Part shown: positions 51,350 to 62,199 of the stretch, piece by piece | How positions within the stretch are numbered: the first letter of the stretch is position 1 | Layout: each line of letters opens with the position of its first letter | NCBI RefSeq assembly: GCF_038396675.1 | Contig: NC_088920.1 | Location: 21,420,001-21,484,000 of the forward strand | Reading direction: 5' to 3' | Length of the DNA stretch: 64,000 nt | Source: Hydra vulgaris | Lineage: Eukaryota; Cnidaria; Hydrozoa; Anthoathecata; Hydridae | Made by a program: the position numbers and the translations under genes | The notes under the pieces: generated by a model | Seen by the model: the letters and a program-made list of their open reading frames with translations, nothing else | The model's database searches: none | Told to the model about the DNA's origin: nothing

Positions 51350-52090
51350 TTTATGTTTAAATTAATTTCAAGATTACTGAGTTTGATATGTCTTATCCAT
51401 ACTTTTTTAAATCTTTTATTTTTTGTTTATAAATAGTGTGAATGAAAGGCATATATAAAAATCACTTAAACTGAGTATTTATTTTTCAAAAAGTTTATTT
51501 ACACATTATAATTTTGTTCTAAAACATTAATAAAAATAATAAAGTTATTAAACTGTGAATTTCTAATTTGATAAAAAGTTGTAAAAAAGTTGGAAACTTG
51601 TAAAAAGTTGAGATAGATTACCTGATTTTTAAAATATCACAAAATTTTGTGTTCATATCAAAGCTCAATAACTCCTCAAGTAAACGTAAGTCCAAAAAAA
51701 ATTGGTTTGTAAAGTTGATAGACATCTTATCTTTAAGAAAATAAAAATAATTTTTTTTTCTATCAGTCAGATTTTTTTTATAGCTATAAGTGCAAATGCC
51801 CTTTTTATTGCCATTATTAAGTACAATTTATGAATCCTAAAATAAACAAATGAATCCTATGATATAATGAATGATTATGAATCCTAAAATATAATACAAA
51901 TATTAACTATAATTATATAATAAAAATATAAATTATAAATAAATAATAATATAAATATAAAATAAGAACAAAAAAATAAAATAAATATATAAATAAAAAT
52001 AAATGTAAATGTAAAAACAAGTTAAAAACATACGAAATATAAATCCTTCCCTTTTTTTTCTAATATGAGCAGCAAAAAATATATTTTACA
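51350..52090. other. A+T-rich spacer
   Basis: Low-complexity sequence rich in AAT/TAA words; two GAATCCTAAAATA repeats near 51832-51890. Nothing coding. Confidence 0.55.
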
Positions 52091-52091
52091 A

Positions 52092-52200
52092 AAATAATAA
52101 TAACACAGGTCAACAAAAAAAAATAATAATAACACAGGTCAACAAAAAAAAAATAATAATAACACAGGTCAACAAAAAAAACTAATAATAACACAGGTCG
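52092..52200. repeat. Four tandem copies of a transposon tip plus flank
   Basis: A 29-30 bp unit, AATAATAATAACACAGGTCA then ACAAAAAAA, occurs four times (GG at 52108, 52137, 52167 and 52196). The last copy is the real left end of the inverted-repeat element at 52191-52819. The unit is therefore (AAT)n flank plus the first bases of the terminal inverted repeat. Confidence 0.92.
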
Positions 52201-52817
52201 ACAAAAAAAAAAATTTTTCCGGTGCCGAGCAAACAATATATTTTTTGTGTAGCATTTCTCATTTTGATTTCAAATATGCAACTCTTTTTTTACCATCACG
52301 TCAAGTTGTAAAGATATTTAGGTTCAAATCTTAAGTATTTAGGGTAAAGTCCCTAATATTGTCGAAAAAAAAGTTATTCAAAAGTATGTAAACCTGGGTC
52401 TCAAAAGAAGCTTTTTTTCATAGAGATTTTAAAAATGTTATTCATTTGTAATAAAAATAATTATTTTTTGTATTATTGCTGAATAACATTCTATTGAAAT
52501 TTTTTTAAGAGTCTTTATTTTTTCGCATTTTTTCACATAATTTTTTTGTCAATAAATTTTAAGGAAAAATATTAATATTTTCTATAATCTCTAATATCTC
52601 TATAAATACGCTTTTTTTGAGACCCAGGTTGACATACTTTTGAATAACTTTTTTTTCGACAGTACCTTAAATACTTTAGATTTGAACCTAAATATTTTTA
52701 CAACTTGACGTGATAGTTAAAAAAGAGTGGCATATTCGAAATCAAAATGAGAAATGCTAAACAAAAAACAAATTGTTTGCTCGGCACCAGAAAAAAATTT
52801 TATTTTTGTTGACCTGT

Positions 52818-52819
<2 letters not shown>
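52191..52819. mobile_element. Inverted-repeat element, 629 bp, arms about 220 bp
   Basis: The left arm (52191 to about 52415) has ACACAGGTCGACAAAAA, CCGGTGCCGAGCAAACAA, TAGCATTTCTCATTTTGATT, CACGTCAAGTTGTAAA and AAAAGTATGTAAACCTGGGT. The right arm (about 52600 to 52819) is the same in reverse with scattered changes. The 180 bp centre is A+T-rich and has no transposase. AAT-repeat DNA borders both sides. It fits a non-autonomous DNA transposon; the superfamily is undecided. Confidence 0.9.
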
Positions 52820-52850
<31 letters not shown>

Positions 52851-52851
52851 T
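52820..52851. repeat. (AAT)n microsatellite
   Basis: About ten AAT units directly at the right end of the inverted-repeat element; the matching AAT words on its left side suggest the target was an (AAT)n tract. Confidence 0.93.
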
Positions 52852-53381
52852 CGCTATATATAAAAAATCGAAAAAAAAATCAAGGGCGTGAGATAGGTCG
52901 GTAGTTTGAAAGTTTCAGCCAGCAGCCTTTTTGAAGATGGAAGTGATTTCAGTTTTCTTCCATTGAGACGGTACTTTGTCGGCCTAAAGCTTATAATTTA
53001 TTCTGGGAAAAAGATTCTGAGTTAAAGAATAAAGCTTGCCGCACAGTTATTAAAAACGCGTGGCTGAATGCCATTAAAAGCCATTGATTTAGTTTGGATC
53101 AGTTACAAAAACTGTTCTTTAATATATTTGTATGATAAGAGGGCGTTCAGTTGGTGTATGCTTGTGAAACGATATAACAAGGAAACAAAAAATAACTGGT
53201 TAGTTTTCAATTTCCTCGTTTCTATGCCTAAGGTTTCTGTATGTTAATTTGTTTTACCAAATGATTTAATTTTTATAAATTCAAATTTTTCAAGAATATA
53301 AATATCAACTCCGCTTCCAATACCGTTCACTTGCATTTGGCTAATTAATGTATATGATGATGAATTGTTTAAAGAATTTGC

Positions 53382-53626
53382 CTACTAACGCGAAAGTGGT
53401 GTAGTACTAAAGCGCTTGCTTCATAAGCGAGAGGTTTTGAGTTTGATCTCCACCATGTCCCTGGAAGTACCGCCTTCAACTTGTTTCTCCGCGCAGTGGC
53501 CTTGTTCGCCAAGGTTCGTGTTTCGGAGTTATAGAGTGGAGAGAGGGTTATAACCACAAATAAGCAGCCTCTTTGTCTGTAGTGGCTTCTCGGCTTAGGG
53601 TAGGTTAGTTAAAATTAAAAAAAAAG
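53382..53626 (+). mobile_element. tRNA-derived SINE, family 2
   Basis: The tRNA-like head has AGTGGTGTAGTACTAAAGCG (A box region), an anticodon-like arm CTTGC-TTCATAA-GCGAG and GAGTTTGATCTCC (B box). A distinct body follows, with TGTTTCTCCGCGCAGTGG, TTCGCCAAGGTTCGTG and GGTTATAACCAC, ending TTAAAATTA and an A-run. It differs from family 1 in head and body. Confidence 0.82.
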
Positions 53627-53819
53627 ACATATTTGCATCTGAAAAAAGCAAATTACATCAAACAGGTAATTCAAAAAGTAATAAAAAATTTTAAAACTAT
53701 TTCAAGTTTTTTTTTGATTTTCTTTGTTTTTTAGAAAAGAAAAATTTATTCGTCATTTATAAACATTTTATAACGTTCTTGTTTTACAACTTTCATCAAT
53801 AAAATTTAAATAAAAAATT

Positions 53820-54800
53820 AATAACGACTGGAGCAAGTAGAAGACAGAAGTCTTGTAAAATATAAGCGTAAAATATTTTTTACAAATTTCTCATTATATA
53901 AGTTTACAAACATTCGTTATATAAAACAAGTTAATACATAATTACAACAAGAATACGACAAATTGCAAAAATTAAATAAATACATACAGTAAGAAATATT
54001 ACAAGATTTCTTTTTTCACTTAAAAATACAAAAATATGTTTGTGTCTGTTAATTCAAGTAAATATTGTTTAACTACATTTTTAAAAAAATTTATTGAAGT
54101 TATACTTTTCATATTTTCCTTAGGAACTATGTTTCACAGACGAGGTCCTCTATATGATATTGAGTAATCAGATGTTTTGAGAGTTGACTTAGGTAAATTA
54201 AAATTATGGATAGAGCACCTCGTTAAGTAATAACGATTATTTTTTAGAAATCGGTTAAAGGGTTTTTCAAGCATGTCGTTTTAACATTTAAACTTAAACA
54301 ACAAGTTTTGGAACACGTTTAACTCATAGATAATAAGAACTTTATTTTCCCGGAGTAACGGCTTGGAGTGAGCGTATTTATGCACATTACATATAATTCT
54401 ACTGGTTTGTTTTTGCCTAATATATATTTTTTTTAATGCTAAAGGGCAAGTACTTGCCCAAGCAGTATTACAATAACTTATGTAGCTATGGATAAAGGAG
54501 TAGTATCAATCTATTAAACGTTTTTTACTTAGTAGGTGTTTTGTTTTATGCATAATGGCTATAGTTTTAGAAATTTTGTTTTCAATTAGCGTAAAATGAT
54601 TTTTCCAATTAAGTTGTTCATCATATATTATTCCTAAGATTTTAAGTGATGAAGATCTGTTTACTATATTGCTATTTATTATTAGCTAAGGAAGTTGCAG
54701 AGGCAAGTCATCGCATTTAGATTGGTGATGAAATAAAATGTACTTAGTTTTACTGATATTCAAAGAGAGTTTGTTTGATTTAAACTAGTCATTAAGATTC
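53820..54800 (-). mobile_element. LINE 3' half, decayed
   Basis: Minus-strand translation gives SNKLSLNISKTKYILFHH, then LKILGIIYDEQLNWKNHF, KISKTIAIMHKTKHLL, HSYISYCNTAWAST, RQKQTSRIICNVHKYAHSKP and YRGPRLWNIVPKENM. These are post-active-site RT and C-terminal LINE motifs. Several single stops interrupt it (for example near 54690 and 54510) but the frame is mostly conserved. It belongs to a different family from the 50384 copy, to judge from the residues. Confidence 0.85.
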
Positions 54801-54829
54801 ATCGAAGGCATATTAACATTTAAAATGCT

Positions 54830-55805
54830 GAAATTTTCTTAAACCTTTCTTTAATAAATTTATCTGGTTTATAGTATTCGTTCTTGAGGCAATTTGCATT
54901 TAAGCTATATATAAAACTGTATTTATTAGACAAGGTTTTAGAATTTTTAAGTTACAACTTTTGTTACGTATATTAAATATTACATTTTGATTTTGGAGGA
55001 ATTCATATTGTTTTTATTATAAACTTAAAATTAAATCCAGAAATTCGAAAATAAAATGCTAACCTATTTCTTTTTTTCAGAAGTCTTACTCTTATTCGGC
55101 ATGGCATTATTAAAAAAGATCATTAACATTCGGTAAAGCCATGCCGAATAAGAGTATGTTACCGTTACTTTTATGAATTTTAGCTTAAGCTAAAAGTTCT
55201 CCTTATAATTCCGAATGTATATTATGAAACCCAAATCAATAGCAAGGGGAGGGATGCAGCATTTTTTTGATGTTTTGAGCTAACTTCCAGTCACGGAGCA
55301 AACTCCAAATATTTTTTAGGGTTTTTTAGTTCCCAGGCTCTAAATATTGCAAATTTTTGCAAAACTTCCTTATTTAACATAATTATAAACATGTAACAGC
55401 ATTTATTTAAACTTTGATTATAATATATTAAACCACAGACCTCTAGCTTACAGTTTATTAAAAAAAGTATCTTTTTTTTATATTTTATTGTATGGTTGTG
55501 ACGATATTGTAAACTAAACTGTAAGCTAGAGGTTTATGATTTAATATATAATAATCAATACAATAAGGTTGTAATTCTAATATCAGCATAACTAAAATAA
55601 GAAAAAAAACTCACATATATACATATATAAATATAAGCATATATACACTCACAAATGTATAGATAAACCACACACATAAACTGCTAACAATGAAACATAA
55701 TCTATAATTGTAAACTTTTTAATTTCTCACTATATATTTGTATAAAAATTTTAATGTAATAAAGAACAGAAGAAAAAAAAGCTCTACTGTATAGACTTTA
55801 TAAGT
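54830..55805. other. A+T-rich spacer with two hairpins
   Basis: Hairpin 1: TACTCTTATTCGGCATGGC (55087-55105) pairs exactly with 55138-55156. Hairpin 2: about 35 bp arms, 55423-55458 and 55515-55549, containing CCTCTAGCTTACAGTTTA. Between them (about 55245-55345) lies an old dispersed-repeat fragment sharing words with 33720-33800 and 14640-14720. Confidence 0.7.
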
Positions 55806-55923
55806 TTGTTAAAAATAAATAGAAAAGTTTTAGTCTCAGGCTAAAACTTTTCTATTTACTTTTAACAAACAAACACCCCCCTCCCGCTTCTTTCTAAAAA
55901 AGGAAAGAAGCGGGAGGGGGTGT
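55806..55923. repeat. Two back-to-back long hairpins
   Basis: First: 28 bp arms 55806-55833 and 55841-55868 (AGAAAAGTTTTAG with its complement), one mismatch, 7 nt loop. Second, 4 bp later: CCCCCCTCCCGCTTCTTTC and flanks (55873-55894) pair with 55903-55923, one C unpaired, 8 nt loop. The second is strikingly GC-rich and strand-asymmetric for this genome. Confidence 0.92.
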
Positions 55924-58088
55924 CTAGCCCCCTTCGAAATTTACTAGTGGGAAATAATTTGATCAATTTGACTAATAAACATATTTTTTTATTTGTTTGT
56001 ACTTCTGAGAGCAGTCACGTTAATAAAAAGTCAAAACGGTTTACGTTTTTCTTATTTTCTTTCTTATTAAGCAATATTTTTCGTCGTTGAAAAGTTTGTT
56101 CAAAAACGTTTTTGGAAACACAATTATCTTATCGAATGAAAGTTATGAACTGACCGACTTCCATGGAAACAAATTTTCAATTTTATCAGTTGTTACATAA
56201 GTCACAAGATTAGATCTATTCATGTGACTATGGTTACATTTAGAAAAATAGCCTCGATTTCAGTTTTACTTAAAGTTATTTTTGTACAATTAAATCGAAA
56301 TTAACTAGTACTTTCAAATCATTACGCGTATTTAAAACAATTACCTTTAGAAAAAGTTGTGCATTTGACACTTTAAAGTCTTTATTTGTAATAAGATGTT
56401 TTAGCTTGGTAGGTAACTGTCTGTAACTCAAACATAAGTAAATATTTTTTAAGTAAGCTTAGTAACAAGAACTTTGCGTTCGAACCTTTTTTTGTAATTG
56501 CACTCATCGTAGCAAATTTAAAATCAATTAAAGTTCATTCTTTTTGTTTAGTTTCTGATAAATGATAAAATTTTTTTACACAGGATATTAAAAACAATTA
56601 CGTTGAGACAAAATTTTCACTCACCTTTAGACAAAATTTTCACAGTTAAACGCACTTGTCTGAGAAAACCAGATTAAGTTTTATTATACCATCATTTTCG
56701 TATATTTTTTAGTTTTATCAGCATATATATGATAGAAACGTTTCCTTATAAGTTTTGTGTAACTAAATTTCTTCTCTACTAATAAATTCTTAACAAGTTT
56801 GAACTTTGGATTGTTTTAAAATCATGCTTTGAAATTACAAAATTGTGAGTTTGATTTGTTTGAACCTTAATTTCTCAAAAGGTTATAACTTGCCTATTTT
56901 TTATTTTATTTTTTTTGTATTAAAAAGTATGTCTTCCTTTAAACCTATGAAAAAGTAATTTTCTGCAAACTGGGAACGGGGGAAAATCCTCAAAATATGA
57001 ACATAATGACAGCGGCATTATTGAGACATGAACAGCAAACGTCATTTGGTTTTCAAACACTAAGATATAATAAAAATAACTAACATATCATAAAAATTCG
57101 CTCAAAAAATAAAAACTCTACATAAGTCTCAGAAGCCTTTTTGAACCAAAATTTAAACTTGCTAAATGTACTCACAACAGTTCAGCTAATCCAAACAACG
57201 GCTACTTTAAAGTCTCAACAGAATACAAGATTATAGCATAAAGATTATTATCTTAGCTTTTTCAATAAACGAATATATATTCTCTATAGCATGAAATAGT
57301 TCAATTGCTCCAATCTTTTGTTTTGAATTAGGAAATAAATCTTTAGAATGATGCCAATTTAGTGCAAATACATCGCTTATTATTACTTATTACATAATAT
57401 GCTTCACACGAGTTATATTACATTAACTTGGTTCAAATGAAGATTTTAGGAAAGACATTAGTCTTGCCCAATGGGCACGCGTCGTCCGGAGGTCGTCCAG
57501 ATTTTTGCGAGACATTGTTTTGTAAAAAAAAAATTCTTTTCAAAAGAAAACTTTAGCAACATATAATAAGGTCACAGCAGCAAGCAAAAATTGGTTGAAA
57601 AACTTGATTCATGTTGCCAATAGGCAGAAGTATGAAAATTACACCAATTCTCATAAAATTAATGTAAGGTATCTGTAGAGTAACTAGTCTTTCAGGTGGC
57701 GTAGAAAATCTATTTTTTTTTTAAGTATTTTTTTAAGAACTTTAAAAAGGTTCTTAAAAGAAAAAAAGTTAAAAACAAATTTTCATCCTGTGCCAGCCAT
57801 GTTGTATTGTGCAATATCTTATTATGGTAACTACTACTACAAAAAATTGTTTCAAGATTTAAACCAAAATATAAAAACGCAAATTATAGTCACAAACATA
57901 AATATTCACCTTGACGTCACCTTAATATCGCCAACCTTCAAACAAAACAAATGGTTTTGGCAAAAATGTTAACATAGTAAATATTTTATCATTTGTTTTG
58001 TTTTTTCCTAATATTTTGTTTGCTGAGACTTTTTTATTTATTTATTCATTCTTCATTGTTAAGGTTATTTTTTATTTATTCATTATAA
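55924..58088. other. A+T-rich spacer
   Basis: No gene is supportable. At 57468-57512 TGCCCAATGGGCACGCGTCG begins a GC-rich patch related to 23785-23880. A small hairpin TTAAGAAC/GTTCTTAA lies near 57735-57757. Confidence 0.5.
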
Positions 58089-58133
58089 AGGTGCTCCAAG
58101 ATAACTTACAATCTAGTCAGAGAGCACCGCAAA
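58089..58133 (-). mobile_element. Short SINE family 1 tail fragment
   Basis: GGTGCTCCAAGATAACTTAC and CAGAGAGCACCGC match, with changes, the complement of the family 1 SINE end (CGCGGTGCTCTGTGA ... GGGGCACC). Only the last 45 bp remain. Confidence 0.5.
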
Positions 58134-58159
58134 AAAAAAAAGTTTTCAAATGCAAGATT

Positions 58160-58235
58160 GCTGTTTGGTTAAACAAACACAAGATTGATGTTTTGTTAAA
58201 CAAACGCAAGATTGATGTTTGGTTAAACAAACAGC
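58160..58235. repeat. Three diverged copies of a 30 bp unit
   Basis: GGTTAAACAAACACAAGATT with GATGTTT recurs about every 30 bp, giving an imperfect LNKHKIDV-type repeat in a chance open frame. Confidence 0.8.
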
Positions 58236-59691
58236 TAGACGGTACTGAATCAAAACGGTGCGCATTTGAACTTAAAGTTTAGGATGGCTTTAACTTTAAA
58301 AAAGTATACTTTTTTTTACCAGAGTAGTTAGTTTAATACGATACCAAACACATGCAAGCTTTACGTTTATAAAATAATAGCAAACGTAAATAATAAGTTA
58401 ATGAAAAACAACCTTTAAAGTGCATTCTTTGTCTAATAACTTTATTAGGCTTTGAAACATTGAAATTTTTCTGGCTTGTTAACTTCATTATTTAAAAATC
58501 TTAAGTAATGCATTTGTCAATTGTCAACTACTATCAAGTACTTCATTTTGGACAAAAAGATACTAAAAAAAATTAAAGAAACTATTTTGTAGACATTAAA
58601 AAAAACTTTTTTTGCAAACTTTGCATTTGTCGAGGATGCATGATGCATTTGTCCATTGCATGATGTCCTTTTTCAGATGTTAGATGTTAAAAATTTGATT
58701 CAAAATAAAAAAAAGGTAAAAATTGCACCTTTCAAAAGTGAAATTCCCTCCGATGTTGAACAAACATTGTAATATGCGATAGAGTGCTGGAATGCAAAAG
58801 AGCAAAGAGAAATTTTCAAAGATATTCTTGAAGAAAAAATTCTGAAGTAAAAATCAACGGAAATAACTTTCTTATTTTTCTTTTTACCTTGTAAATTACA
58901 TTGGGTGTTAAATAAAATTAAATAATAATAATAATGATAATTTAAATAACCAAATTGGGTAAAAAATTTAGAGCAGGAGCAACAAAGAATAAAAAAATAC
59001 TATAAAAACTCAACTAGCAGGGCCGACAACACGGGATTTGATGTAAGGGTAGGGGGTGAGGCATAATTGTCAATTTCTTAAATAAGTCCTATTTATTTAG
59101 ATATTCCGTAAACCGGGGTTACTTTGAATAGCGGGGTAACTTTGAATATAAATCTTTTTTTTTTTCTGGATGTAATTATGACAAGTATTTATATAAAACT
59201 GTTCAGATCTGAAGCATAAAAATGTCAAAAATAGTTTTTATTTTCATTATTTAAAGTTTCACTTTGTTTATTGGTTGAAATTGTTCCTTTAAAAATCATT
59301 TAAATATTTCGGAAATTTTTCGTAAAAAATTGAGCCAAAATACTTTGTACACTGCCTCAGCTCGTGTAGCAGTTTGTTGTCTAAGTTTAATATTTTTTGT
59401 TTATAAAATTATTAGGTAAGTAAAAACTAAATGAATTCCTAAGCCTGCTATACTTAATAACGATGGGTATAGTATAAAATATTTTGTTGTATCCATTTTT
59501 TTGCATATGGGGTAAATTTGAATAACATTCAAAGTAATCCCACAGAATAAAATGTCAGAAACATGTAACAATTTTAAACTTATTCTAATTTTTATAAATT
59601 CTTCCTATCATGTATAAGTTAGTAATATAAATATAAATTAGTATACAGTATAATATACAGTTTCAAAATAGATATTTTAAGTATATATAAA

Positions 59692-59740
<49 letters not shown>

Positions 59741-59848
59741 TTTACATATATATATATGTATTAAATTTTTGATATATATCATATATCATATATCATAAAT
59801 ATACATTAAATATATATAAAACGTCACAAGGCTGCTCTTACTCAACGA

Positions 59849-60318
59849 ATGAGTCAGAATATCAAAAAATGTCGTGCATCAGTATCATCTTCTGAAATAA
59901 CAAAGTTCTTTGATAGTTTAAAAGTTACATTGAAGTATGGTGAAGAAATACAAGTTCCTTCTTGTAATGTTTTTAACTATGATGAAACAAATTTATCAGA
60001 TAATCCTGTAACCAAGCGGTGTATCTTCAAAAGAGGGGTGAGATATCCAGAACGTATTAAAAACAGTTGTAAGTTGTCAATGGAAAATCTCAGGATCCAA
60101 TAAAGCACAAACCATTACAAAGGATCAATTTCCTTCCTTATTAAAAACTTAAATACTTGTATATATTCATCAGATCAAGAGGTGAGCAGCAATTTAAAAG
60201 CTGGTTTTAAAAAATGTGGTATTTACCCATTAAAGATGAATATTGTCCTCAATCGTTTGCTAGATGCTGATAAAAATATTGAAACTGTTAAAACTAATAT
60301 ATACTCCTATACATAAAA
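59849..60318 (+). pseudogene. pogo/Tigger-like transposase remnant (DDE superfamily)
   Basis: The open frame 59849-60103 reads KCRASVSSSEITKFFDSLK, then NVFNYDETNLSDNPVTKR (NYDET holds the first catalytic aspartate of the pogo-type DDE domain) and KRGVRYPERIKNSCK. It then stops. After about 90 bp, another frame from about 60170 gives SSNLKAGFKKCGIYPLK, the conserved GF-x-G-IYP element found near the end of the DDE domain in pogo-like transposases, and ends at a TAA near 60318. The N-terminal DNA-binding domain and most of the catalytic core, including the second and third acidic residues, are missing. Confidence 0.82.
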
Positions 60319-60532
60319 GGCAAAGCAATGACTCTTTTTATGCAGGTCCAGTTAAAACATACCCATTAAGAGAAAAAAAACCTAATAAGTCTTCATTATA
60401 AAACAATATTATATAATATTGTTTTATAATAATAATTACAATAAATATATGTTAAGCCAGGCTGTTGTTTTTATTGAATTTTAAAACAAAACAATATGTT
60501 TTTGAGTAAGTTTTACTGTAAAAGCAAAACAT

Positions 60533-60568
60533 ATTCAAAGTTACCCCATTTGCGGGGTAACTTTGAAT
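60533..60568. repeat. Subterminal palindrome of the pogo-like element
   Basis: ATTCAAAGTTACCCC (60533-60547) and its exact complement (60554-60568) flank 6 nt. It carries the same motif as the element's tips, so it is a plausible transposase-binding site. Confidence 0.85.
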
Positions 60569-60759
60569 GACTATTTAAATAAATATTGTAGTAAATCCTT
60601 TCATTTTATTATTTGTGTGAATTTGAATAATGGAAGAGCCAACCATAGCCTCTATATGCATTTTATTAAATTTCGATTATAGCCAATAATGAAGGAAGGG
60701 CATATAAAAATATCTCAAAAACGTTCAAAGTAACCCCACTTTACGGTTCCTTAAAATAA

Positions 60760-62190
60760 AATAGTTCTTTAAAAAAAAAGTGGGGGCTATAAAGTGGGGG
60801 CTCTAACCCCCCCCCCCCCACGCAAGCCCGGTGTTATCAGCTATAACTAGAGAAATCAAAGAAGAATGTTAAAGAGTTGTTTTGCTTTGTGTCTGTAAAA
60901 TCTTTTTAATGGCTTCTTTAAGGTTCGCATCCAAGTGGCTTCTTTTGTAAACGTATGTATAAGAAAATGTCGTCCAAAGATTGCGTTCGACATGCTGATT
61001 GTCGTCTATATTTATACCCCTAATATCGGACCTAAATTTATTAAGTTAAATTTTGATCGACTCTTAAACATATTTTTTAATCTTTGTATTGAGTTTATTT
61101 ATAATAATATTAGTTTCTGTTGTTAACGTTTTTACCTGACCCCATTTTATATACCATGAGTAGTAGATCGGTCTCATTTTTTTCTGGTATGTATTTTTTT
61201 TTTATTCATATCTTGATTCATTCTTTTAATTATTTTTGTTTTGCCAATGTACTTTTGCTTACACTTGCATTTTATTAGGTACATACCGCGCTAGCTATTT
61301 AACAGTAGTTTTGTTGCGTGAAATCAGCAAAGATATTAAATTTGCTTTTCTTCTTTGTCTTTTAACTTGCTTTCTTAAAGACTTTTTAATTTTAATGTTG
61401 CGTGGTTGCTTCCTTGTTCGATAAAGCTGTTTAATCATTTGAGTGCGTCGAGTATCGTTTTTGTTTGACATCTGTAAGATTTATTTATTTTTTTTCCGTA
61501 TCCATTTTCACCAAATTTATTTAATAGAAATTAGTTTCTTTATGCGCAAATTTTTCAGAGCAAATAAATTTGGTTCTACGAATAAATACCTTCAACATTT
61601 TTTCTAAGATTTTCGGATCATGGTTTAAATTGTGTTTTATTTGAATATTTGTTGATGCTTCCTTTTAATAAATGTTAAAATTTTTTTTTTTTTTTTTTTT
61701 AATATTGATTATTTTGAATGTTGAATATTTAAAAAAATTTAATATTTTACTTTTATCTTCCAATTTAATAGTATGTTTGGCGGCATGATGTTGGCTATTT
61801 AGCATTGTTAAAAACGGACAGAATTGTCTCTGTTTAAAATCATTCATGACTATTATCTGCGTACCTCAAAAACAATTTGAATTATAGTTTTACATTGAAA
61901 CGAAGTGCAATCCCAATTCCTTTAATATCAAAAAACTGCAGAAAATCCTCCTTATTGTTACCCTAAGTAAAAATACCATTAGATTTGAACCCACAAGCTC
62001 GTAAATTTCTCGAACACAGAAACCTATGAGTTTCTTCTTCATAAAAAAAAGCTTTTATATTAACACAGTTTTATTTAGAATTTTATTTTCTGTTAAACTA
62101 GTTGAACTCTCATACAAGGTGTCGTCATTTGATTTTTTACACTTATGTATTTGGTAGAAAAAGAATTCTAGCTTAAACTTGTGTAATGTT
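60760..62190. other. A+T-rich spacer
   Basis: Begins with AGTGGGGGCT repeats and a run of 14 C (about 60810-60823), unusual here. A T-run of about 22 lies at 61679-61700. No coding signal is recognisable. Confidence 0.55.
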
Positions 62191-62199
62191 CTATGTTCT

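Larger units (their letters stand above)
59104..60749 (+). mobile_element. pogo-like DNA transposon, internally deleted
   Basis: The left end TTCCGTAAACCGGGGTTACT continues TTGAATAGCGGGGTAACTTTG. The right end, read in reverse, is GGAACCGTAAAGTGGGGTTA then CTTTGAACG, so the first 25 bp match apart from a few changes. The enclosed sequence encodes remnants of a pogo/Tigger-type transposase. The motif GGGGTAACTTTGAA, or its complement, recurs at both tips, at 59132, in an inverted pair at 59508-59543 and in a palindrome at 60533-60568. Target duplication is not clear by eye. A (TA)n tract lies inside, at 59696-59737. Confidence 0.8.
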
